DNA from: Osedax fenrisi
Lineage: Eukaryota > Annelida > Polychaeta > Sabellida > Siboglinidae
NCBI GenBank assembly: GCA_964019155.1
Contig: OZ025246.1
Location: forward strand, 2,839,066 to 2,903,065
Length of the DNA stretch: 64,000 bases
Direction: 5' to 3'
Shown here: positions 1 to 11,699 of the stretch, piece by piece
Layout: every line of letters begins with the position of its first letter
Numbering within the stretch: position 1 is the stretch's first letter
Translations under genes and position numbers: made by a program
Notes under the pieces: model-generated
The model's database searches: none
The model's input: the letters and a program-made list of their open reading frames with translations, nothing else
Told to the model about the DNA's origin: nothing

Positions 1-70
1 TTTGTATATAAATAAATGTATATTTTCTTTTTTCAATAAAATATAAAACAACTGATATATTTATACTAAC

Positions 71-298
71 CATACGCGCATAATTCACCACCATAGCCAG
101 GTACACATTTGCATGTGTACTTATTAATGTCATCTATGCAAGATCCTCCATTGTTACATACTATATTAATGCAATCATTAATATTGAAGTCACAATTCAT
201 ACCCGTATATCCAATAACACAAACACATGTATAGGCATTTAATAGATCATTACATTTTCCGCCATTTTTACAGGGTCTATTTTTACAATCATTTATAT
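71..298 (-). CDS. Exon with two EGF-like domains
   Basis: Internal exon of an extracellular modular protein. On the minus strand an acceptor (TTTGACTTTAG) precedes the exon and a donor (G|GTTAGTATAA) follows it. The exon is 228 nt, phase 1 at both ends, encoding 76 residues. It holds two EGF-like domains with six cysteines each. Both match the Asx-hydroxylation pattern C-x-[DN]-x4-[FY]-x-C-x-C (CNDLLNAYTCVC and CIDDINKYTCKC), and both are preceded by an I-N-D-C calcium-binding type start. These are the Notch/Slit/Crumbs style of EGF repeat, which act in protein contact outside the cell. There is no start or stop codon, so it is internal. It lies downstream, on the same strand, of the six amplified EGF exons and the LRR exon, so it may belong to the same gene; transcripts are needed to show that. 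Confidence 0.85.
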
Positions 299-948
299 CT
301 AAAGTCAAAAATAGAATTAAAATAATTATTATAAATATATTTGTTCGTTAAATAATATTTTCCATAATATGAATACTTTATATATATAATATATATATTT
401 AATATATATATATATATATATATATTTAATATATATTTAGTAGAACAATATAGTGATTTAAACATAACAATATAAGAGAAATTAATTTTAAAAAACATAT
501 AGATAAAGTAGCTATTAAGGAAAAATCTCTTTTTGATGCAATGTTTTATTACTAATATAATGTTTTATTATTAATATCTATAATACTATTTTACAAAATA
601 ATGTTCTATTGCTTAATTCTCGAAAAGAGTTATAATACAGGGATACTCGGAAAACTCTTTTTCGGTGGTATAGAAAACTCTTTTTCTAACAGTGTAATAT
701 AATGCCTATTTAACAACATTAAAAATTGGAATTTTTACATTTATTTAATTTATACAGTCATTGGTAAATATCATATATTGTGATATTATAAACTTATCTA
801 TATAATATATAAACACACGCTATAATTTTATAAATTTTCTATTTTCAGTTTGATTTCTACTTTTTTTTATTCACTTTTACACTTGATTATTTATATTTAC
901 ATACATATTATTTGCATTTATTTATCGTAAGTGATATTTACAAGTTAC

Positions 949-1009
<61 letters not shown>

Positions 1010-1110
1010 ACAATTTTATATTTGGTTTATTAGTTATTTATATTATATATATATATCTATTATATAAAAGAAAGTCTATTTAATTATATATATATATATG
1101 TGTGTGTGTG
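299..1110. other. AT-rich intron-like stretch, no gene seen
   Basis: This is sequence upstream (minus strand) of the double-EGF exon. It holds TA runs at about 380-425 and 953-1006. Around 618-700 there are two direct copies of GAAAACTCTTTTTC and an inverted CGAAAAGAGTT, possibly a worn short mobile element. The short open frames here are translations of TA repeats and are not genes. Confidence 0.5.
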
Positions 1111-1221
1111 TGTATCTGGTGAGGTAACTCGAGAACCGGGGTACGTCGCGAAAATATTTTATACCCGATCTTAATAAATTTGCAACAGTATGGTCTTGGT
1201 CCGGAAAATTTTTTGAATTTT

Positions 1222-3195
1222 ATACCGCGTACCCCAGAAAAACCTGAAAAATTGACTTTTTGCCATTAAAATGATTTTTTGTCGTCCAAAATCTTCGGCC
1301 TCGCTTTTTTGAAATATTTTTTTGACATTTTTTCGAAGTATTTTTTTGAATTTTTTTTGATTTTTTTTTGAAATTTTTGGAAATTTTTTGAAATATTTTT
1401 GAAATATTTTTGACATTTTTTGAAATATTTTTGAAATTTTTTGAATTATTTTTAAAATTTTTTTTGAAATTTTTTTAAAATATATTTTGTAATATTATTT
1501 ATATTTTTTGTATTTTAAAAAATATTATTTGAAATATTTTTTTATATTTTTCAACTATTCGTTGAAATATTATTATTTTAAGATATAATTAAAATATTAT
1601 AATTATATAATAAATATATAAATATAAGATATAAATATTATACTTTTTAAAATATTTGTAGAACATTTATAAAAAATATATTTTGTAATATTTGGAAATA
1701 TTTGTTGTATACTATGAATACAGAATCAGGAATAGCTATAATTAATAAATAATAGATAGGCAAACAATCAAAAATCGACCAACGCAGGGTGCGGTTTGGG
1801 TTTTCGATATTTATTAAGTAATATTTTGTAATATTAGTGTTGTATTTTTTTAAATATTATTTGAAATATTTTTGAAATATTTTTCCACTAATTTTTGAGA
1901 TATTAATATTTGTATAAATTTGTTTGAATTTTAGCAACAATTTATGTTATTGTATATGAAAAGCAGAATCATGAATAGCCATAAATAATAAATAATAGAT
2001 AGGTAAGCTATTAAACCACGAGTAAAGCAAAGTTGGGTACGGCAAGAAATTCCAAATCAGGAATAGTTATAATTAATAAATGATAGATAGGCAAATAATA
2101 AAAAACCGAGCAACGCCGATTTGGAACTGTTTGGGTTTTAGCAGTTAGGTATGTGCATCGTCGAAGCTTCTAGAACTGTAAGTAGGTATGTGTATATATC
2201 TTAAAAAAATCTTTTTACCGCTAACCCAGAAAAACCTAAAAAATTGACTTTTTGCCATTAAAATGATTTTTTGTCATCTAAAATCTTCGGCGTCGCTTTT
2301 TTGAAAGATTTTTTTTACATTTTTTTCAAAGTATTTTTTTAAAATTTTTTTGAATTTTTTTTTGAAATTTGTTGAAATTTTTTTGAAAATTTTGAAATAT
2401 TTTTGAAATTTTTTGAAATATTTTTGAAATTTTTTGAAATATTTTTGAAATTTTTTGAAATAATTTTAAACATTTTTTTGAAATTTTTTTAAAATATATT
2501 TTGTAATATTATCTATATTTTTTGTTTTATTTTTAAAAATATTTTAAAAAATTTGAAATATTTTTTTATATTTTTCAACTAATCGTTATTATATTATTTA
2601 AAGATATAATTAAAATATTATAATTATATAATAAAGATATAAATATTATAAGATATAAATATTATACTTTTTAAAATATTTGTAGAACATTTATAGAAAA
2701 TATTTTTGTAATATTTGGAAATATTTATTATATACTAACAATACAGAATCAGGAATAGCTATAATTAATAAATAATAGATAGGCAACAACAATCAAAAAT
2801 CAAAAATCGAACAACGCAGGGTGCGGTTTGGGTTTTCTGAATTTTGTAAGTAATATTTTGTAATATTGGAAATATGTGTTGTATTTTTTTTAATATTTTT
2901 TGAAATATTCTTGAAATATTTTTCCACTAATTTTTGAGATATTAAAAACGAATATTTGTCTAAATTTGTTTGAATTTTTTTATGAAAAATTTATGTTATT
3001 GTACATGAAAAGCAGAATCATATAGCCATAATTAATAAATAATAGATTGGCAAACTATCAAACAACGAGTAAAGTAGAGTTGGATACGGCAAATAATTCC
3101 AAATCAGGAATAGTTATAAATTAATAAATGATAGATAGGAAAATAATTTAAAAAAACCGAGCAACTCCGATTTGGAACGGTGTGGGTTTAGGTTT
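1222..3195. repeat. Tandem direct duplication, unit about 1.0 kb
   Basis: Two diverged copies, about 1222-2135 and 2213-3195, share the same order of landmarks. First comes a start near CCCAGAAAAACCT and the block TTGACTTTTTGCCATTAAAA. A long T-rich stretch with many GAAATATTTTT words follows, then three copies of an AATCAGGAATAG motif. Landmarks are offset by about 990-1050 bp. The T-rich stretches make spurious minus-strand open frames rich in Lys and Phe; I do not treat them as coding. Confidence 0.7.
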
Positions 3196-3600
3196 TCAAC
3201 ATATTTTGGAATATTTGAAATATCTGTTTTATTTTTTGAAATATTTTTTCACTAATTTTTTAAATATTAAAAAAAATATGTTTCTACATTTGTTTGTATT
3301 TTAGATAAACTTTATTTAATTGTATATACTAGAAATGTAGGATCAGGAACAGCTCTAATTAATAAATTGTAAATAGGAAAACAATCAAAAACCGATAAAT
3401 GTACTGTTTGTATTTGGATTTAGGTTTGAGTTTTCGACATTTTTTTAAAAATTATTTTGTAATATTTTAAATATTTGTTGTATTTTTTAGCAATTATATA
3501 TTTTAGCATAATCAGGAATAGCTATAATCAATAATAATAAATAGTCAAACAATCAAAAACCTAGCAAAGCCTGGTATACTAGCCTAGGTTACTAATATAT
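1724..3600 (+). repeat. Dispersed copies of a Helitron-end-like motif
   Basis: A motif of about 75 bp recurs near 1724, 1967, 2055, 2746, 3016, 3104, 3351 and 3511. It consists of AATCAGGAATAGCTATAAT, then AATAATAGATAGGCAAA, then a GAGCAACGCCG-like tail. Two more copies lie at 7180-7319, where the last ends in CTAGT. The tails read variously GCAACGCCG, AACGCAGGGTGCGG and GCCTGGTATACTAG. I infer these are repeated 3'-terminal segments of Helitrons related to the element that follows; the copies here are too worn to prove it. Confidence 0.5.
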
Positions 3601-3779
3601 TGAAATATTTTTTATATTTAAAAAAATATTTATTGACACTTTTTTAAAATATATTTTATAATATTTTAAATTATTTTTTCTATTTTTACAAATATTTTAT
3701 GAATAAATCTTAAAAAGAACAACGCTAGATCTACATCGGATACAGTTAGAATTATTAAATATTAGTTAGAAACAAAATT

Positions 3780-4194
3780 AAAATAAGTAGATAGCATAAT
3801 AAGTGCAGAGATTCCAAATATAGAAGATTAACAACTATACAATACTGTAAAGAATAATATGATTCACGGTCCTTGTGGATATTTAAATATAAAATCTCCT
3901 TGCATGAGTAATGGAAAATGTTCAAAGAATTTCCCTAATAATTTTATAGGAGAAACACAAACTGATAGAGATGGTTATCCATTGTATAGAAGAAGGGATG
4001 CAAATAATGGCGGAAAAATTGTGACTAAAATGATACACGGAAAAGAAATACAAATAGATAATAGATGGGTTGTACCTTATTGCCCATTATTATCTAAAAT
4101 ATTTAATGCACATATCAATGTTGAAATGTGCAATTCCGTAAAATCATTAAATATATTTGCAAATACATTCATAAAGGTTCAGATATGGCGATAG
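3780..4194 (+). pseudogene. Helitron Rep-region fragment (broken)
   Basis: An open frame of 111 codons starts at 3859 (MIHGPCG). Homology extends upstream through an in-frame stop to about 3780, with ISAEIPNIED just before it. This stretch, with CMSNGKCSKNFP, DGYPLYRRR and NRWVVPYCP, is a well-known conserved part of Helitron Rep/helicase proteins. The reading frame shifts near 4150: the expected continuation, with the two-tyrosine nuclease motif KYICKYIHKG, is in another frame from 4147. Both tyrosines are present, but the upstream HUH histidines are not in the window. It is a relic. Confidence 0.8.
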
Positions 4195-6272
4195 TTGAAT
4201 TAGAAGAAACTGATAAATGAGATGAGATAAAAAGATATCAGATAGCTAGATATATAAGTAGTAACGAGGCAATATGGAGAATACTAGATTTTCAAATACA
4301 TCAAAGATACCCGGCCATTATTCAATTAGTGATTCATTTAGAGAATGGGCAAAGGATTTATTTTACCGAGAGTAATGTTAGGGAAAGGATTAATATACCT
4401 CCGAAGACAATGCTTACATCTTTCTTCGATTTATGCGGGATTGGTAATTTTGCGAAGACTTTATTATATCAAGATATCCCGCAATATTATACTTGGCAAG
4501 TAGGAAATAGAATATGGAAAAGGAGATTACAAGGGGATCGAATTAGTGAAGGGATATTTAAATCATCTACCATTGGAAGATTATATACGGTACATCAGAA
4601 GAATCTGGAATGCTTCTATCTTCGGCTATTATTAACTAATGTGAAAGGACCAGTATCATTCGAAGATATTAGAACAGTTAATGGGGTAATATGTAATACA
4701 TATAAGAAGGCATGTGCAATGTTAGATCTATTAGAAGATGATGAACACTGGGATAATACATTAAAAGAAGCATCTATATCTAGATCTCCTAGGAAAATAA
4801 GAGAACTATTCGCAATGATGATTTGTCACTGCGAAATAACAGATATACCATCATTATGGTTGAATAATAGAGAATGCATGAACGAAGATATTTTGTTGGA
4901 ATATAGAAGAAATAATACCGAAGAAGTAATTGAGTATAATGAAGAAATATTTCTTGGATCTCTGGCACGCGTGCAAGGAATAGTTAAAAGAATGGGAGGA
5001 GATTCCTTACAGAAATATGGATTTGTAAATATTGAAATGGTATCCTCTATACCAAATGAACATAACTATGATAGGATTCTCCAAATAGATGAGAATAAAT
5101 TAAATTATGAACAAAGAATAGTATACAATAATATATTGCAGAGTGTTATTAATGAAGAAGGGAAATTATTCTTTTTAGATGCTCCAGCTGGAACTGGTAA
5201 AACTTTCTTAATAAATTTATTATTAGCTAAGAATAAAATGTCTCGAACAGAGCAGTTGGCTGTGGCATCATCGGGTATCGCAGCTACATTACTACTAAAT
5301 GGAAGAACTGCACATTCTACATTTAAAATTCCTATAAAAATAAATGAAAATTCAATTTGTAGCATAACGAGAAATTCAAAAGAGGCAGAACAATTCAGAA
5401 ACTGTAAATTCATTGTATGGGATGAGTGCACAATGGCACATAAATATGCTCTTGAGGCAGTAGATAGAATGTTAAGAGATATAGTAAATGATAGAAAACC
5501 AATGGGAGGAATAACATTATTACTAAGTGGAGACTTCAGACAAATTTTACCTGTAGTACGAAGAGGAACTAAAGCTGATCATATAAATGCCTGCCTAAAA
5601 ACATCAATATTATGGAAATACATAGAAAAATTGACTTTAAAAAAAAACATGCGAGTATATTTATCAAAAAATAGAGACACAGGGTCGTTTGAACAAAATC
5701 TATTAGATATTGGAAATGGGGTATTAAAGAAAAATGAAAATATGGATATAATTCCATGTGGAATCATAGTAAAAAATCATAATGAATTGATATCAAAAAT
5801 ATATGAAAATTTATTAGAAAAATATTTAGATGAAGATTGGCTTAGCGAAAGATGTATACTTGCCCCCAAAAATAATAATGTATGTAATATTAATAAACGT
5901 TTATTGAATTTATTTCCTGGAGATCCAAAATTATATATGTCAATCGATAGAGTAGTGAAAGAAGATGAAGTTGTTGATTACCCAATAGAATTCCTGAACT
6001 CTATTAATCTTCCAGGATTACCAGATCATATGATAGAATTGAAGGTTGGCGTTCCAATTATTCTACTTAGAAATTTAGATCCACCAAGACTTTGTAATGG
6101 GTCCAGACTTTTAGTGACCAATCTTAAAAACCATATTATAGAAGCAAGAATATTGACAGGGGAATATAAAGGAGAACAAGTTATGATTCCTAAAATTCCA
6201 CTAATACCTTCCGATTACCCTTTTAACTTCAAACGACTACAATTCCCTATAAGACTATGTGCTTTTCCATGA
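4147..6272 (+). pseudogene. Helitron PIF1-like helicase, main part
   Basis: The longest frame is 4329-6272 (647 codons), but 4329 is GTG in mid-domain. The same frame runs back to 4147 with one TGA at 4216-4218, so 4329 is not a true start. Helicase motifs, in order: NYEQRIVYNNI near 5104; Walker A APAGTGKT near 5182; a motif around SGIAATLL; Walker B VWDECTM near 5417; and LLSGDFRQILPVV near 5520. This is a superfamily 1B 5'-3' helicase of the PIF1 family, which in Helitrons unwinds DNA during rolling-circle transposition. The frame ends at 6272 by a one-base shift just before motif VI, which continues at 6257-6448. Confidence 0.88.
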
Positions 6273-6448
6273 CTATAAACAAATCTCAAGGACAGTCTTT
6301 TAAAGTAGTAGGATTAGATCTGGAAACAGAGTGTTTTTCCCACGGTCAATTATATGTCGGATGTTCAAGGGCCAGAGATGAAAATCAACTGTATATTCTT
6401 GCCAATAATGGAATGACTAGGAATGTGGTATACAAGGAAGTATTATAA
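6257..6448 (+). pseudogene. Helitron helicase C-terminal motifs
   Basis: This is the continuation of the helicase in another frame. TINKSQGQS and, after a short spacer, LYVGCSRAR are the last conserved motifs of PIF1/RecD-type helicases, the second carrying the arginine finger. The frame overlaps the end of the main helicase frame by 16 bases. A single-base shift between CAF and SMTINK explains the break. The ATG at 6257 is accidental. The stop after YKEVL near 6448 fits the natural end of Helitron helicases. Confidence 0.82.
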
Positions 6449-7239
6449 AATATACTATATATATACAAAAATAGATATTACTTTATTGAAATTATTACAT
6501 ACATTATTATACAAGTGAATCAGAGTTCGGACCAGCTAGATATATCACACATGAAATTTTAGGTTGCAATTCCAGTAAAACCTACTTTAAGGCTGCGGTT
6601 TTATTAATATTTATTTCCAATATCATTTTACGTTAATTATCGAGTGGGTCTATTAAAATTAAATTTCAAAATTAAAATTAAAACTGTCTCATTACATTTA
6701 TAAAATATTTGATTGGCTGTAGTTTTTTCACAATCTTTCATAATAGTTGATAAATATTTAAACATATATATTACATATATATATTATATAAATTATAATT
6801 ATTTTTTAATATTACGAGAATACAAAGTGGCAAATTAATGTACTTTTAACATAAAATATAGTATATTTATCATAAATTAGAGATACAGAATGGTTTAAAA
6901 ATAAAATTGATATTGGAAATTATGTATTAAAAACAATATAAAATATGGATATAATTCAATGTTGAATCATAGTAAAAATTAATTAATAGTGAGTAAAAAT
7001 CCACTTTATATACGATACCTTGACGTGGTTAAGTGGCTTATATTGATCCAAATTCGTATACAACTTTTTAATATAGAACTCTAGGTTTACTCGCATTTTT
7101 TTTCTCAAAAATTAAATATTTATATTAGATAAATATTTATGTTAAAAAAATCAAAAATCGCGAAATTTCGAGTCAATTACAGCTATAGTTAGTAAATAAT
7201 GAAAAATCAAAAACCGAGTAATGCCGTGTAAGCAATGCA
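6449..7239 (+). other. Helitron 3' region, no intact gene
   Basis: This non-coding stretch lies between the helicase stop and the terminal motif. It contains a second worn helicase fragment (6837-6986) and AT-rich sequence; nothing else recognisable. Confidence 0.5.
6837..6986 (+). pseudogene. Second, worn helicase fragment
   Basis: This segment aligns by eye with about 5630-5788 inside the helicase. Shared pieces in the same order include GTATATTTATC, TAGAGA-ACA, GATATTGGAAAT, TATGGATATAATTC and GAATCATAGTAAAAA. It has several indels and no open frame. It is either an internal duplication or the remnant of a second Helitron copy. Confidence 0.75.
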
Positions 7240-7240
7240 A

Positions 7241-7319
7241 AATCAGGAATAACTATAATTAATAAATAATAGATAGGAAAATAATCAAAACCGAGCAACG
7301 CCGGGTCGGGTACGGCTAG
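7241..7319 (+). mobile_element. Probable Helitron 3' terminus
   Basis: AATCAGGAATAACTATAAT is followed by AATAGATAGG, then CCGAGCAACGCCGGG and CGGCTAG before T. GCCG at 7300-7303 pairs with CGGC at 7313-7316 just before CTAG (7316-7319). This agrees with the Helitron end rule (hairpin, CTRR, then T). Confidence 0.55.
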
Positions 7320-7384
7320 TATATATATAATTTCATCAAGATTTATTTCATCACATTTATTCATTCATTTATATATATTTTATA

Positions 7385-7417
<33 letters not shown>

Positions 7418-7431
7418 AATAAATAAATAAA

Positions 7432-7540
7432 TCAGATTTATCATTCCTCTCCAACAGGCTAGGAATGATGGGGACATTAATAAACAAGTTAATGTTTTTA
7501 CTAGAATTTCCCCAATCATCATATTTTTGGATAGTCTAGA
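7432..7540 (-). mobile_element. 3' tail of a non-LTR retrotransposon
   Basis: On the minus strand a GC-richer piece with CCTGTTGGAGAGGAATG runs into AAATCTGAT and then repeated TTTA. The AATCTGAT plus short-repeat ending is the same as at the 3' ends of the LINEs at 21355 and 44055. Only the last hundred bases or so are recognisable. Confidence 0.45.
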
Positions 7541-7789
7541 TTCTCATAAAATAAATAAAATATAAATATATTTAAGAATGTAAAAAATTAAAATATCTCT
7601 AAAAAGAGAGAAAGTATGAGGTTATTATATATAAATTGTTAAAAATAAAAAATGGAGTTGCAACTGAATACCTAACATAAAACAAAAATAATATTTTTGA
7701 TTTTATTATTTTTTGTGATTTAAATTTTGTTTTGTTTTTAAATTAATAATTAAATTAATGATTATTTATATATATATATATATATACAT

Positions 7790-8395
7790 TATAATACTGA
7801 AAAGAACGATACCTTATATAATCGAAATAAAACATGAAGATTATATATAATAAAAATGAAAATTAGAGATTATTTGAAAAAAAAAGAAGTTAATACTGTA
7901 TGGGAAAATACTTTCTATAAACAAATAAACAATGTGTAATAGATATATTAAAATAAATGAATTAAAAGAAGAAGAATAAATTTATTAAAAATTGTAATAC
8001 TGAAAAGAAAAAATACCTTATATAGGCGAAATAAAATATGAAGATTATATATAATAAAAATTAAAATTAGAGATTATTTAAAAAAAATTAATACTGTAGG
8101 AGAAAATACTTTTTATAAACAAATAAAGAATATGTAATAAATATATTAAAATAAATGAATAAATAAATAAAAAGAAGAAGAATACTTTTATTAAAAATTG
8201 TAATACTGAAAAGAAAAAATACCTTATATAAACGAAATAAAAATGAAAATTATATATAATAAAAATTAAAGATTTTTTTTTTTTTTTTAAAGTTAATACT
8301 GTAGGGGAAAATACTTTTATAAACAAATAAACAATGAGTAAATAAATATATTAAAATAAATGAATAAAAAGAAGAAAAATAAATCTATTAACAAA
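7790..8395. repeat. Three tandem copies, about 205 bp each
   Basis: Copies start near 7790, 7992 and 8197. Each holds TAATACTGAAAAGAA, ACCTTATATA, a TATATAATAAAAAT block, AATACTGTA-GG and AAACAAATAAA in the same order. Small indels separate them. No coding potential was seen. Confidence 0.8.
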
Positions 8396-8601
8396 TATAT
8401 ATGAATAATATCTATGAATACTGTTTTAAGAGGTATTTTTTTTAAATATTTTTAAAATTATTATTTTTTAAATGTTTTTTTGATATATATATAATAATAC
8501 TATTAATTTCAATTAATTATATTATATCATACTTAGTATAATACTATATAATAAATAACAAACTTGTATACAATGTAACATTGAATGTAGTATATACACA
8601 C

Positions 8602-8681
<80 letters not shown>
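8396..8681. other. AT-rich spacer with long TA microsatellite
   Basis: This has no gene. It is AT-rich sequence with CACACATACATACA followed by TA repeats (about 8610-8680), directly abutting the minisatellite. Confidence 0.6.
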
Positions 8682-8683
<2 letters not shown>

Positions 8684-10424
8684 CTACACTAGAGGTGCAT
8701 ATATACTATACTAGAAGTGCCTATATACTATATTAGAGGTGCCTATATGCTACACTAGAGGTGCCTATAGGCTACACTAGAGGGCCTATATGCTACACTA
8801 GAGGTGCCTATATGCTACACTAGAGGTGCCTATATACTATATTAGAGGTGCCTATATGCTACACTAAAGGTGCCTATATGCTACACTAGAGGTGCCTATA
8901 GGCTACACTAGAGGGGCCTATATGCTACACTAGAGGTGCCTATATGCTACACTAGATGTGTATATAGGCTACACAGGAGGTGCCTATACGCTATACTAGA
9001 GGTGCTTATATGCTACACTAGAGGTGCCTATATGCTACACTAGAGGTGCCTATATGCTACACTAGAGGTGCCTATATGCTACACTAAAGGTGCCTATATG
9101 CTACACTAGAGGTGCCTATATGCTACACTAGAGGTGCCTATATGCTACACTAGAGGTGCCTATATGCTACACTAGAGGTGCCTATATGCTACACTAGAGG
9201 TGCCTATATGCTACACTAAAGGTGCCTATATGCTACACTAGAGGTGCCTATATGCTACACTAGAGGTGCTTATATGCTACACTAGAGGTGCCTATATGCT
9301 ACACTAGAGGTGCCTATATGCTACACTAAAGGTGCCTATATGCTACACTAGAGGTGCCTATATGCTACACTAGAGGTGCTTATATGCTACACTAGAGGTG
9401 CCTATATGCTACACTAGAGGTGCCTATATGCTACACTAGAGGTGCCTATATGCTACACTAGAGGTGCCTATATGCTACACTAGAGGTGCATATATGCTAT
9501 ACTAGAGGTGCCTATAGGCTACACTAGAGGTGCCTATATGCTACACTAGAGGTGCCTATATGCTACACTAGAGGGGCCTATATGCTTAACTAGAGGGGCC
9601 TGTATGCTACACTAGAGGTGCCTATATGCTACACTAGAGGTGCCTATATACTATATTAGAGGTGCCTATATGCTACACTAGAGGTGCCTATATGCTACAC
9701 TAGAGGTGCCTATATACTATATTAGAGGTGCCTATATGCTACACTAAAGGTACCTATATGCTACACTAGAGGTGCCTATAGGCTACACTAGAGGTGCCTA
9801 TATGCTACACTAGATGTGTATATAGGCTACACAGGAGGTGCCTATACGCTATACTAGAGATGCCTATATGCTACACTAGAGGTGCCTATATGCTACAGTA
9901 GAGGTGCCTATAGGCTACACTAAAGGTGCCTATATGCTACACTAGAGGTGCCTATATGCTACACTAGATGTGTATATAGGCTACACAGGAGGTGCCTATA
10001 TGCTACACTAGAGGTGCCTATATGCTACACTAGAGGTGCCTATATACTATATTAGAGGTGCCTATATGCTACACTAGAGGTTCCTATATGCTACACTAGA
10101 GGTGCCTATATGCTACACTAGAGGTGCCTATATGCTACACTAGAGGTGCCTATATGCTACACTAGAGGGGCCTATATGCTACACTAGAGGTGCCTATATC
10201 ATACACTAGAGGTGCCTATAGGCTACACTAGAGGTGCCTATATGCTACACTAGAGGTGCCTATATGCTACACTAGAGGTGCCTATATGTTACACTAGATA
10301 TGCATATATGCTACACTAGAGGTGCCTATAGGCTACACTAGAGGTGCCTATATGCTACACTAGAAGTGCCTATATGCTACACTAGAGGTGCATATATTCT
10401 ATACTAGAGGAGCCTATATGCTAG
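8682..10424. repeat. 22-bp minisatellite, about 80 copies
   Basis: The array is head-to-tail with a 22-bp period and core CTACACTAGAGGTGCC followed by TATATG. The span gives about 79 copies. The period is not a multiple of three and the unit carries TAG, so it is not coding. Variant units recur: a GGCTACAC form, a TACTATATTAGAG form, an AGGGGCC form, and a compound block with TAGATGTGTATATAGG then ACACAGGAGG at about 8955, 9811 and 9965. That indicates duplication of blocks of several units. It is not a CRISPR array, since there are no unique spacers. Confidence 0.95.
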
Positions 10425-10620
10425 TTATGGGAATTTTACAAAAATCTGGGTTTATAAATCTGCCAGATATCCATTTTATGCCATATAATGTTTCGGAACT
10501 GCAAGCATGATCACATAATTTTATGCGAAATAGTAAACGTACCGAACTCCGTATAACTCTATTTATGCAATTTATTAAATATAGGAAATCTGTGATATAA
10601 AGAATTAAAGTTCTCAATAC
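10425..10620 (-). pseudogene. Worn LINE reverse transcriptase C-terminal fragment
   Basis: A minus-strand frame carries NRVIRSSVRLLFRIK, then CDH and LYGIKW. This resembles the region after the RT core in L2/CR1-type LINEs (a conserved R-V-x-x-x-x-x-R-L stretch, then a D-H, then L-x-W-x-P). A similar start, NRVIHSSVR-like, can be read in the LINE fragments inside the array units. It is short and without flanking support, so the call is tentative. Confidence 0.4.
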
Positions 10621-10991
10621 GAGATAGGACTTGGATTCAATATGAGCTTAGAAATGTTATATGGTAAAACAATTCTAATAGTTGTTAAGTTGTGTAAATT
10701 GAAGGACGAAGATCGCCATACACTTGAGATCTAATCGATAAAACACCTATGACTTACTAATAGTAAGTTACTATCAAAAATAAAACCAAGAGAGTTACTT
10801 AGTATACTATACTATGTATACATTGTATAGTCAACATAAATAGTTTGTTAATTAATTTACTTACTTTAGTTAATAGTTCAATTTAGTTTCGAAACGGTTT
10901 CGAAACATGTGTAATTTAATCGAAACTGAAACTGAAACCTAGATGTTTTCAACGAAACTGAATCTGAAACCTAAATTCCATCACTAATACG
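10621..10991. other. Non-coding spacer left of the array
   Basis: No gene seen. It holds a small palindrome, GTTTCGAAACGGTTTCGAAAC-like, near 10885-10910 and short repeats of CGAAACTGAAAC to about 10970. Homology to the tandem array starts at TACCCTCATATATAAG (10992). Confidence 0.5.
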
Positions 10992-11323
10992 TACCCTCAT
11001 ATATAAGTATGATCCCTAAATACTTATATGATCTTAATTATTTTATAAGTATTTATAAATATATTGTATTTTAAATATATATTATATATTACATTGTTAT
11101 ATATAGGTTAAATAAAAACATTTTTTTAATATGTTAAATTTATCAAAACATATTTAATATTTTTTATTTATTTTAATTAATTTAGATTCAATAGATTTAC
11201 TTAAATTTAATAAAATAATAAATAACTAAATAATTGGAAATATTTATAAATAAATATTTAATATATTTAATATATTTATATATTAATATTTAAAAACTTT
11301 TTGTATACATCTTTAAAAGTATA

Positions 11324-11635
11324 CAGTAATAGCCCTATAATAGCAACATAACAGCATAATTAATAGCATCAAATATTTACATTGTGCTATTATGCTGTTA
11401 TTATGTTGCCATTAAATGTATATTATGCTGCTATTAATTTGTCATGCTATTATGATGCTGTTATGTTGCTATTTAAAGTATATAATTCTATTATTATGCT
11501 CCTATTAATTTTAAAAGTATAGTATGCTGCTATTATGTTGATATTATTAAAATAGCTGCATAATAGAACAATGTAAACATTTGAGGCTATTAAATATTCT
11601 GTTATGATGTTATTATGAGGCTATTGCTATTTTCT

Positions 11636-11637
<2 letters not shown>
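11324..11637. mobile_element. MITE-like block rich in GCATAATAG words
   Basis: It begins ACAGTAATAGCC and ends GGCTATTGCTATTTTCTGG, which are roughly inverted. The inside is repeats of CATAATAGC and its reverse complement GCTATTATG. The free MITE at 63495-63666 has the same words and a cleaner end (CCCAGCAAACAGTAATA), so this is an older relative, present in every array unit. Confidence 0.6.
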
Positions 11638-11693
<56 letters not shown>

Positions 11694-11699
11694 TATGTA

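Larger units (their letters stand above)
3720..7319 (+). mobile_element. Decayed Helitron (rolling-circle transposon)
   Basis: The coding part runs from about 3780 to 6448. It contains the C-terminal half of the Rep nuclease region followed by a PIF1-type helicase, the gene order that defines animal Helitrons. The 5' side, including the HUH metal-binding motif, is missing. The probable 3' end is CTAG at 7316-7319 followed by T, preceded by GCAACGCCGGG...CGGC, which can pair as a short stem; Helitrons typically end in CTRR after a hairpin and insert before T. The left boundary is not visible. At least two frameshifts and internal stops mean it is no longer autonomous. Confidence 0.75.

Noticed and set aside
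8682..10424. Regular short repeats suggesting a CRISPR array
   Set aside because: The units are contiguous 22-bp tandem copies without unique spacers, and the genome is eukaryotic.
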